Assembly (NCBI GenBank): GCA_963070105.1
Contig: OY718804.1
Location: forward strand, 4,109,317-4,173,316
Direction of reading: 5' to 3'
DNA: 64,000 nucleotides
Origin: Litomosoides sigmodontis
Lineage: Eukaryota; Nematoda; Chromadorea; Rhabditida; Onchocercidae
This document shows, one piece after another, positions 46,954 through 57,642 of this stretch. Position 1 is the first letter of the stretch; every line of letters begins with the position of its first letter. Under the pieces are notes generated by a model that was not told the DNA's origin, ran no database searches, and saw only the letters and a program-made list of their open reading frames with translations. The position numbers and the translations under genes were made by a program.

Positions 46954-47862
46954 ATGAATTTTGCTGTTATCAGGTACGATGTACTTTACAAGATGAGCAG
47001 TTTTGCATCCTCCTTAATGACACTAAATCAGTTAGGATTTACTTTCACTAGGACTGATATAGGAAGACTTATGAAAAGCAAAAAGTAAATCATTGGAATC
47101 AAAATGCTATAGTTTTCTGTTCGGTATTTTTGAGATAATGAATTTAATGCATGGCAAATTTAACTTCGGCATTTCATTATATTAAGAAAAGGTAACACCA
47201 AATCTCACCATTGTTTGGTCAACAAAGTTAGTTATGTGGCTGCATGAGCTTGATCGTCAGAATTCCGTTCTCATCGTAGAGAATATAAAGCGGAAAATGC
47301 GGGAAATGAAGCAAGAGAAACGCCGCACATTACCTGAGAGCGAATACAAAGAATTTAAGGCAGATATGGTAAGTACTGAGCTTAACCTTCAAGGTGATAA
47401 ATCCCTTGGCAGATTATTACTAGTTATGCAATTAATATCAAATTTGACTTTCCATTAGCCTAAGAATATAATTTTTATTTGTTCGAAAAATTGAAGAGTT
47501 TAGAAATTCAGAACATTTTTTCAAACATTAAGAAATTTCAGAATTCGAAAAACTAGAATTCGCCACATAAAAACTAAGCCATTACTGCTATCTTCAACTT
47601 TGTACTTGCAGTTTGATGGTTTAGAGCTGCCATTTACGGTGAACTTGCTTATCAGTAGCCAAAATCAAGCATCCTTTCCTTCCAGCAGGTTTGTTTTTTA
47701 AATATGGAAAATAATGGTAAACTCTTAAATTTCGAAATATTGCATAATCACGTAAATATAATCAGTTTTAGCGGAATCAGCAATGAAACGACAGCACTTG
47801 GTCAATCAATGAGCCCGAAGAATCAATTAATTCAGAAAGCGAAGCTTAAAAATCTAGTTTAA
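46954..47862 (+). CDS. small unrecognised multi-exon gene
   Basis: The downstream exons are sound. An exon encodes ELDRQNSVLIVENIKRKMRE and ESEYKEFKADM and ends at 47368 (ATG|gtaagt). It joins in phase to 47612-47688 (FDGLELPFTVNLLISS...), which joins to 47772-47862 (SGISNETTALGQ...), ending at TAA 47860-47862. The middle of the first exon is strongly basic and helical (KRKMREMKQEKRR). The 5' end is unresolved. A 44-codon frame begins at ATG 46954 (MNFAVIRYDVLYKMSS...), 34 bases after a 'ctatag' acceptor, but its donor at 47085 does not match the phase of any acceptor before the helical exon. The alternative is a start at ATG 47234 behind 'caacaaag', giving a protein of about 102 aa. No domain is recognised; a nuclear or scaffold protein is a guess. 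Its 3' end faces the DNAJC1 gene. Confidence 0.45.
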
Positions 47863-48885
47863 TTTAGTTCGAATTAAGATGTCAACATTTTACTAATATA
47901 AATTAATAATTTCTATTTTGTTTGACTTGGTTGGAAGTGACAATGTACATAGCATATACTTCATTAAAGCGATTTAATTTACAACATAACAACGACTTAA
48001 TAGAAAAGAAACAATAAAAGCCCTCAATTACCCAATCAATAAAAAATGAAAGTGTTTTTGCCCTGAAAACATTACTTACATTTCTCAAATCGCATTTATG
48101 TAACCTGACACAAATATTAAAAGTGAAATTTTGCAGCACTTATGAGAGTCTTTTGTCCTACAATCCAGATTTAAAATGATTCTTATGAAACAAATACTAG
48201 CGAATTCAAATTTTAATATGAGCATGTCGAGGACTTATCAACTCAAAAAAACACGGCGTTTTGGACAAAGTCCGCTAAGCTTTACAATATCTACTGCATT
48301 AAGTAAAGACAATATAACTATTACTATTTTCAATTCGATTTTTACCAAATTCAGACAAAGTTGCTTAAACTTATTTCTGGACGTACACTATACCGAGACG
48401 TTTCTTAACTGACAGACATATGGGTTAAATTTATCCACTTTTGACACTGTGTGCAAAGTGCGTGAAAGAAATATAACCTATAGTTGGGATTTTGGCAATG
48501 AATACTCATGACTGAACAATCATCCACATTATTATTCCCTGAAATTATCACAACAATAAATTGGAGATTAAATTTGAAGTCTATAACTTTATTAAAAAAT
48601 CAAGACTATTTTCCTTACTTCTCTCGATTAATTATGTTTACAAACTTCGTACGAATGTTCTAAGTATTTGAATTTCTTTTTCTTTTTAATATCTTCAGAA
48701 ATTAGAACCGTAGCATAAAATCACAAGAGCGTATTTGATTTTTAGAACAGCATTGCTTTAATAATTGTCGTATTTTTATGAGTCATTGTAAACAGCTGCG
48801 CCTCATCTAGTAGATGACAAAATTTCTCTAATCAAACATATAAGTGCTTCGGCTTGGATTAGAAATTTGCAATCTAAAATTTTGT
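47863..48885. other. convergent intergenic region
   Basis: About 1 kb between the stop codons of the small plus-strand gene and the minus-strand DNAJC1 gene. It is A+T-rich with no coding signal and should contain both 3' ends. Confidence 0.5.
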
Positions 48886-51800
48886 CTAATTTTGTGAAGT
48901 TTTCTCGCATTTCTGATTTGATTTCCTTTGTCGAACCATTTCAGACAAATATTTGAATCGCTCGATACACTGCTGCTTGGTTTTATTCGGTACACAGTTA
49001 GCAATTTTATCCCATCTAAAAATGACATAAAGGAATGAAATAAACTCAAGTGGAACATTAATTTCTATAGAGTGAAGGACGAAGCGATGGGAAAAGGAAC
49101 GATTATGTTTACATTTTAGAAAGTAAAAACAGTGCAACATTTTTAAAATCATGTAAAAATAATAATAGAACTGCTACTTAATTTAAACGAAATAGATTCA
49201 AAACATCTTTGCAAAAGCTTACGCATTAAGGTGTTCATGTAATCAACAAGACAGACACTACAGCTAATAATAGGGTTAATGTAAAATAATGAGGGGAATG
49301 ATTAGATGGAGACCTAATTATAACTATGCTTTCTGAAATACTTGACAGGAGATTATGCTAATTCCCTCCCCTTTTCTTCATCTATAATTATACAGGAATA
49401 TCTGTCAATCACAATATTAATGTTGATCAAAAAACCTCACCGATCTGCAGTGCCTTTAGGAAATTCCTGAAGTGCTGTTTCAAACAACCTCTGATCATAG
49501 TTTGACCATATCACAGTGATGTCCCACTTTCCATTGTCGTTATCTTCCCTTGATATGTTACAATTGTTTGATTTTTGATCAGAAAATTGGCTTGAATGTT
49601 TGAGCAATGTTATTTGTGCAGCCTTTTGCACAAAAGCACTTGATTGTGAGCCACGTAACAAATCTTCATATTCATCCTATAAAAAGTACATTAGAACTGG
49701 TCGTATACGACTGCACATAAAAGATGACTTCCATGAAGAACAACATAAACTACAGAAGGGAAAAAAGCGCAGTAAAAGTATTTGAAGAGTTTTTCTGAAC
49801 TACTTCTTTGGCTCAAACAATGAAATGAAATACACTCTTATTATTACATCCAAAAAGAAAAAAATAAGACATTATGAATATTTATAAAAAATTTCAAGCT
49901 TACAAATTGCTAAACACTAAACCCGATAACGAACCTTCTTCATTTTTTTTAATTTGCCAATCATACAAGTAATGTTTTGGGGTGACCGATCCAGCATTTT
50001 CGCCAACAACTCCCACCTAAAAATGTCCGACGTGAACATCAAAAGACTATGCACCCGACTGATTTAACTGAATCTATGAAAAGAAAACTCATGACCTGTT
50101 GGGCGTACCGGCAGGATATTTTTCGGTGCTCAACCTAATAAGCAATGCCAATTCTTCACTAGTCCATGAATTGTCGCGTGTAGCAACTGAAAATCAAAGA
50201 GATACTACCAGCAGAATTTCAGCTTCAATCGTAATGCAATTCTATTACCTACACCAATAAAAATAGATTGAATTCATACAGTAGTTTTTTGGGATGATTC
50301 TTGCACAGTATAACAGTTATATAAAACATTTGTGATATCCTAATACACATTATTTAATCTCTTAAAATAGTGCCTCAAAAGCAACACACTATTTTTCATC
50401 AAACAGTAGTTGGAATCACTAGAAATCAAATGCTAAAATATTTGATAGGAAACTGAAAGTAAAAAATGTATGCCGAATCATAGAATCTTCCAGAAAAATC
50501 TGAAAACAGAGCTAGCAAAATCAATTCATAAATTACTACCATTCTGTGAATCAGATTTTTCGACAGGACCTTCGACAAAGGCGCAAGGAAGGACTGGTTT
50601 TACATCTGAAGCTACAGCGTATTCGTAAACAGGCTGTCGTGTTGCGATATAACGACGTGAAGAAACTTCATTACTTTTATCCTTCTTGAAACAGCTGACA
50701 TCATTTTGGACTACTTAACAGAATCAAAATTTATTGGATAGAAAATCCAATTTTTTTTAGTGTCTACTACGTGTCGAAACATAAAATTCAGAGAAAAAGT
50801 ATACGACAGACTAGAAGTGAAAAAATGAGCTGACCTCAGATTTTTCGATTTCAGGCTGACACACAGCGATATATTTACGGACAAAACTCAGTAATGAAAC
50901 AGCAGTACCATACAGAAATGCTACGATTAATGCCGGTAAGGATTTTCGCCATGATGGAGAGACATCGGACAGCATTTCAGCAATTTCTGCTTCATATATA
51001 GTCTCAATATCACCTCCATTTTTCTTCAATTGTCGAATTTCTTTCTTGCGCAATTTGCTACGACTTGAAGACTGTAGAACAACATGTCAGTTATGCTGCT
51101 ACATGCAAGTATCGTTACACGAGATTACTTAATACATCCTTGACAACTAATGAATGCTACATTGCAAACACCGAAATGAAAGGATGCTAGTTATAACTTC
51201 TACCTGAAATCTTCCCCATGGTGGTAAACTGGACTTCATGAGTCACTGTGCAACAAAATATGGAGCACGAAATGTTTAATTTTTGATTTTGATTATATTT
51301 TCGCACTTAGAGAGATGCACTAGTGTACTCAGAAGTTTTAAGATCTATCAGTGTAAAGTTTAAAAGTACCAGTTTAAAAAGACGTGTTGAATTAAGTCCT
51401 AAATTAAGAATTAGAGTAAACGAACCAACGTCAAGTACTTATCTACGTAAGCACCCCACAGCATAAAATAATGACCAATCGAACAAATTATTGCAAGTAC
51501 AACTACTCCTTCAAACCAGGACAGCTTTCGAGCACGCCTGAAAAAATTTAGGGCATTGCTAGCTTGAGATGAACGATTAGTGAACATGTAATTACTGCAG
51601 CTTAAAGAATATGCTGGAGGATAAATTAAAATATAAGTGTATAGTAATACAACTGCTCGTAAAAAATTTACGAAATAGGATATGAATTGCGCTAGATTTC
51701 CAAATCAACTCCTTAGCAGCCACGAGGAGAAATCTAATGATATAAAAAAACAAACCGATAATAAAAGACAGGTTGTCTCCAACTTGGAAGACCGTTTTCC

Positions 51801-52662
51801 AGAACACGGTCGTATTCTTCCCTTAATTCATTCGATTTCAAGACTTCGTAAATGGCAGCGATCTGTAAGGAATGAATTCTTTGTCCACACAAAATTATAC
51901 TTGTTTCAGTTATGCAACTGAAAAACTAAAAAAAATCAAAATATATAGTAAATAAAGTCGACGTAAGACCTTTCTGAACTGCTGTTCTGCTTTTTCGTCT
52001 GAATTGCGATCAGGATGCCACTCCATGCTCAGTCGGCGATATGCTTTTTTGATATGTGAAATTTCTGCATCCTTAAAAACCATCGCGTACAAAGAGGAAG
52101 CAAGCAAAATAGGAGCATAAAACAAGCGAATGATTCAACAACTTAGCATTAGTAAAAGTAGAGTAAGAAAATCTCAACCTTTCATGCATATTTAACGTAC
52201 TTATTTCTCTGTGAACAAAGATAGATTGTATATCAATTAGTGACGTGTTAACTTAGCCGCTTTGGCATTCTAGCTTTATTAAAGATGCTTGCTTAGTAAT
52301 CATAAATTTCAAATAAAAATCTCTTCGTCTATTGCTTTCGATCACTACGAAAGTGACAAAAGTAGGTTTTTCAATACCTATGAGCAAATTTCAAGGTACG
52401 TTAAATGCGATTTGTGACTTCGAATCCAACTGCCGTTCGACAGTGCGATCAAATTATTCTATGAGGTATATAAAGTCTACATGTGTAATTACGAGATGAA
52501 GGTCGAACTGAAAATAGGCAAAAATTTTACCTTTGAAATTCCATAGAAACTGTAAAAATTTTCACCCACTTCCTCCACCAAATCATAGATGAAAAGTTCT
52601 TCCGCTGTCCACGCAAACACCACCGAGCACGTGAATGCCAGCACTAGCGGTGTAAGCCACAT
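48886..52662 (-). CDS. DNAJC1: DNAJC1/ERdj1-type J protein with two SANT domains
   Basis: Eleven minus-strand exons (52531-52662, 51970-52071, 51756-51862, 51426-51537, 51204-51233, 50835-51071, 50540-50684, 50096-50186, 49935-50016, 49441-49676, 48886-49015) join in phase to 467 aa. Residues 1-18 are a signal peptide (MWLTPLVLAFTCSVVFAW). The J domain follows (YSFYGISKDAEISHIKKAYR..) with the catalytic HPD at about 63-65 in SMEWHPDRN. A membrane span lies at about 119-141 (FEGVVVLAIICSIGHYFMLW) and a second hydrophobic stretch at about 206-228. The cytosolic part holds SANT/Myb 1 (NSWTSEELALLIRLSTEKYP...RWELLAKML) and SANT 2 (WSNYDQRLFETALQEFPKGT...RWDKIANCVPNKTKQQCIER). This order is diagnostic of DNAJC1, an ER membrane protein whose lumenal J domain stimulates BiP and whose cytosolic side binds ribosomes. 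Exon 5 is short (30 bases) with a weak 'catgaag' acceptor, the least certain point. Confidence 0.9.
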
Positions 52663-55600
52663 AAAGCGCTCTTAAACTTTTCAACTGGTAAATACCGGCA
52701 GGTCACGCTGATAATTCGACACGGGCAACATAGTACCGATTTACTGCACGCTACTCTAACCCTCTCCCCCACTCCGCCACCTATCGAAGTATTCTAGAGG
52801 CACATGATGAAGAGATGTTCAAGGGAGAGTGGGAGAAATGAAGTGCTGTAGAGAGAGGCAGAGAGGGGAAAAAAGAGAGGAGTGGTGGAGAGAGAAGCGA
52901 CGAAGAAGGACGAGGCAAGCATGAGTACTTCGGTTATCATAAAGCATTGAAATAAAGTTCAATCTGTAAATTTCGGTTTTTGGACTGCTTTGGTTCGGAT
53001 GAGAAATGTACAGTTTAAGTGGAGATGCACGAATCAACAGGAAGTGGGAAGATGGTGAGCGAAAATAGCACATTTTCTTCAGATATAATGGCAACTAAAA
53101 AAGATTGAAAAGAGTGTAGTATTTGAGAGAGTAACAGACACAAACCTTGCTAAATAAGACACAATTACCGTGGGATGGTATTATTTACAAAAAAAAAAAG
53201 TGAAAGAAAATAATTGAAAGTGAGAACGGGAAGAGAACAGCGACTGATAAAGTTTTGGAGATATCATGTTTAGTGAGGAGAGGAGAGCAGTGAAATGAGG
53301 CAGTGAACGAGAGTTGAGCATTGGAGAGTTTACTGCAACGGTATGCAAATTTCGTTGCTCATTTCTGCTAACAGTGTTGAAAAAGGTGATATGAGGCTAA
53401 ACGTCAATTTTTCGCCTTTCATCTATCTACTTACTCACATCGCTGGTAATATTTGCTGGATGATATGCTACAGTCACAGTTATAGCAACAACTGATTGTT
53501 GTACGCTTCCACTGATAACATTGCTTAATGCTTAATCACTTCATTCGATATACAGTCACTCGACAATGTTTGTTTCCTCCCTATATCACTCTTCTTTGAT
53601 TACAATTACTTCATTTCATCCTTTGATTTTAATGATCAAAAATCACACAATACTGTCACTCTGCACTTCTCATTCTCATTCATTATATCATTTCAAAATG
53701 GTACCATAAATCTCAAAGGAGCTTTTTTTTTTAATATTTGCTTCTACTACTTCTTATTGCTTGTGAGAGAAAAAATAACATGTGTGGTAGAACTCTTGAG
53801 ATTTACTGATACGATAAACGTAGAAATTACAAATTAATCAATCAAACGAGTGGCAAATATCACCAATTTTGTTCGTCATTATTCCATTTTCAATGAAGTG
53901 AAATGGACAAAATAATAAAATGGAAGTCTAAATTCTGTCTGCTTTTTCCCCTCGCAAAAGAACAAATTTAAAATATCAAAGTCGAATATGTAAGTTTAAT
54001 CAAAACGAAGTTTCTTTTTGGCTAATAGATTGAAATTTCCGTATTTTTGATTTGTATTTTCTGAAAAGAGTATTATGATTTCGTTCTATTACATACTATT
54101 TCTAAAAAATTTTTTCAACACCGTTTGCCTACACATTTGCCAGCTTTTGAGCAAAATTTTTGCAACATTTTCCCCAAAACTTTTGCTTTTTTATAACAGT
54201 AATGATTTGACAAAATGGAAGAGGCAATTTAGAAATGAATTATCTTTGGAAATCTTTTTCATAAGTTAAAAAATGAACGAAATGAATTGAAGCATAAGGC
54301 TGTAATAGATGTGAATGATTCTTGAATGGATGCATATTGTGAATTTTAGGGGCGTTGGACGGCGATTCTCTTAATGCTTAGTGCAGACGGGACTTTCTAA
54401 CTTAAGCGGTAAGTCCTGAAGGATGAACATGTTGTTTTATTTGAATGAATTTCCGTTCATGCACATTTTCCATCTCGTCTATGATGGCCTTTTTTTCCGA
54501 ACAGATCCTTGTTGACGCATGAAAGTTTGTGAAGCAGTATTTATCGTGAAATTCATTTGATAGATGACCGAGTGGTGCTTAACTTACTGAATGCTTTGGC
54601 TAGTTTCAAATTGTCTTGCTTTAAATCACTGTAAATAAGCAATATGACCAGTGATTATCAGAAAGATGGGAGCAGGAAATGGTTTATGCTTAATTGAATT
54701 TGCTTAAAATTTCATTTATATTTCATCTGCATTAATCACATAATTAGTGATATGATTGTGTTTGATATTATTGAATAGGCAACTAATTGCGCATTTTTTT
54801 CATAGCCCTTATCCATTTTTTTTACAACGGAATTCTCTGTATTTCTTGCATTTTCTGATATTAAACCACACATATTGAATTTTAAGCAAAGTTTTAAAAT
54901 TCAATTAATTAATTGCAGAAAGCGTGTTATCGCGTGAATGTGTCATGTGTTGACAACGATATGAAAAGCATAATGCATTTTTATGATTTTAAATTGCATT
55001 CCTTTTACGGTAAACATATTTCCACTTATTTTTCTTATTAATTTATCAATTTTGAAAAGTAATTTAATTGTCGGAAAAAATGCATTTTAATGAGAAATAA
55101 ACCATCGCAACAGTCGTGCGCAACGAATAAAGTGTGTCCAAAATAATTTTAATTTCCTCTTTAATTGCTTTTATTGAGTGTTACATTTCAAGTGAATTAT
55201 TTCATGAAGTTGTACATAAAGACATGTGCGATGAGAAAGATAAGAATGCTAATCGAATGCAATACTTATTAACTGACTATAATTGGCAAATTTCAAATCA
55301 TTGTAAAATTAGGAGGACATCATCTCCTTTCAACAATATGTAAATAACTACGTGCAATGTTAGCTAGTTTCATATAATTATTTTCTATATTCTCGTGAAT
55401 TTTTTGTATTCTCAAACTGAAGCTTTTTTAATTCCAGAGCTTTGAGCATCTCATTTTTTTAATCATAAAATCAATCATTAGTTACCTATGACAGAGTTTA
55501 AAATATTTGGTTTTGCCAGGTTTGCTTCCTGTCAAGCGTGCTAGGTAGTTCGGTATATGCAATTAGTCACATTAAAAGGATAATGCATAACATAATTCAG

Positions 55601-55692
55601 GCAAATTCTACTAATAGTTATGCTAAAATTAATTAATTTCACGTCTAGTCCAATTCAATTCAGATGGAAGTATTAGATCTAATCTCTAGTTC
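52663..55692. other. 3-kb intergenic region
   Basis: Upstream of DNAJC1 and downstream of the EF-hand gene. The first few hundred bases (to about 52900) are richer in G+C and GA tracts and are the likely DNAJC1 promoter. The remainder is A+T-rich with poly-T/A runs; short frames at 54075-54269 and 55134-55343 look like chance translations. Confidence 0.45.
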
Positions 55693-57623
55693 CTAGTCAT
55701 CAATGACCGATGGTGCTTCCTGGAAGTGCACCAGTGCTCTCATTTTTTCTGGTTCTTTAATAATTTCATTGGTTGTTAAGAAGCCGTCTCTATCAGAATC
55801 GATATATTTGAACTCTTCCACAATTCCACTTTTATTTCTCTGAAATTTTCGTTGTAGAACAAATGGATGATAATAAAAACTTCAGGTTCAACTCATTTCT
55901 ATACAAATTTATTTTACTCAGTAAAGCACTAACTAATGCGGTTAATACCAAAATTATTGTATATTCTTGTTGATACGGTATGTAAACAAACTAATTAATC
56001 AATTTTTGTTGTTAAGTAGTGATGCTCTTTAAAGTACTAACACCAATATTGTAATATATTTGAAGTCAGTTGATTTATTTTAATCACTTACTTGATTATT
56101 TGCACTAGCAAAGCTCTGTACTTCTTGAAGCGATAATTTTTGGTCAAAATTTTGATCGATAAGCGTCATTAACTGGTAGGCTAAATTCTGTCTTTTTCCT
56201 GTCTAAAATATTTAAAATTACATGATGAGCATAAGAATCAATTCTTAGATTGGAAAAAACTTGATTGGATAATAAGTAATAATATCTAACGATAGTGACG
56301 GTGATGCGTAATAATAACAAAAAGAACTAGGTTAACTTCGAAAAATCTGAATCCGATCAATTAAAAATAAAATTGCTGCTTTTTTCGTTGCCGAAAAATG
56401 ATGCCTGCTTATGCGTACCTTAGGTTGTTGTTGAGCACCTGAATTGTCACCAGTAATAGATGTCAATTCGTTAAATTCAATTTTATCGTCATTATTGACA
56501 TCAATTAACTGAAAAAGCAAGTACGGTTTGACAGTTTGCTTCTTAGAAATAGTAACTAATTAAAAATTTAATTTTACAACGAAATTATTTGAAAAGGCAA
56601 ACTCGGAAGATTTCGTATATAATTTTTTCTTCAATTCCATTATCCTTTGATTTCACAGCTTCAGTTTGTGTTATCACACCATCACCGTTCGTGTCCACTT
56701 GCTATGGTAGAACAAATTTACCGGTGGAATAGGTAATCAAATAATTAAATTTGAAAATAATCGAATAACTTCTTTGAATAATTGAAAATAAATAACCTTG
56801 TATTCACGTTTTTCGATTTCATTGTTAGCTATTTCTACGAAAAAAAAGTTGAAAAAATGAAACCTCTTAAAATTAATTAGTAATTTTATAAATAATTTTA
56901 TATCAAAAAATAAAGAAGTGTAAATGAATCTTTTGTGTGTGTGTGTGTGTTTTTTTGAGCAATTGCTTGCCTTAAAGAGTTTCATATTCTGATTGATCTT
57001 ACTACGCATCAACAGCAACGTCACAAATTCTGCTATATTTAACATTCCATCACCGTTTCGATCCTTCGATCGGATCATTTCCCTTAGTTCCTCACCGCTC
57101 CTAGCTATTTTATTCATTTTGTGCCATTTTTCCAACTCGTCGAGTGTTATTAGTCTGTCATTGTCATCGTCAATTTCATCAAAGCGTACCACTGCAACGA
57201 AACTGTAAAAAAAAATTATTTCGATAATTAATTCTGAATTATTTATATTGCTGGAAAAGACTATCAATTTTTCAGTGTTTAAATTTCGTATAATACAAAA
57301 ATAAGAACTAAAAAAATTATTTCCGAAACTTAATTTCAAAGCATTTATTCTATCAAAAGTGAGCAATTTGCTAATAAATTGAATAATAATACCGAACAAG
57401 TTATACAAATTTGTAAGCCAATAAGGCGACGACTTTGCAAAAAAAGGAAAATACAAATTGATTGATACTTTTGAATAAATTGTATTTTTAATAAAAAATA
57501 ATGCAAAAATTTTTGCTTCGAATTTTTTTTGGATATACTTCAAATTTAAAAGTACTTGCCGACAGTTTTACTTTGTGCTGCAGTATTTTGCAAAATAAAA
57601 AGTACAATAAAAAGGGAGAACAT
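55693..57623 (-). CDS. secreted multi-EF-hand protein, CREC (calumenin/reticulocalbin)-like
   Basis: Seven minus-strand exons (57556-57623, 57003-57202, 56797-56834, 56603-56701, 56419-56508, 56092-56202, 55693-55839) join in phase to 250 aa. The ATG at 57623 is 18 bases after a strong 'tcttttcag' acceptor (AG at 57641-57642), suggesting trans-splicing. Residues 1-17 (MFSLFIVLFILQNTAAQ) form a signal peptide. Up to six EF-hand loops follow: DEIDDDNDRLITLDE, DRNGDGMLNIAEF, DTNGDGVITQTEA, DVNNDDKIEFNEL, DQNFDQKLSLQEV and DSDRDGFLTTNEI. Loops 1-3 and 6 look fully calcium-competent; loops 4 and 5 lack the central Gly. Six EF-hands behind a signal peptide is the CREC pattern, whose members buffer calcium and assist folding in the secretory pathway. 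The C-terminus is ...VIDD, not an HDEL-type ER-retention signal, so release from the cell is possible. Confidence 0.82.
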
Positions 57624-57642
57624 CCCGAACGTTGCACAATCT

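Noticed and set aside
57003..57543. 268-codon minus-strand open frame around the EF-hand exon
   Set aside because: Only 57003-57202 matches the EF-hand protein; the rest is A+T-rich intron that happens to stay open.
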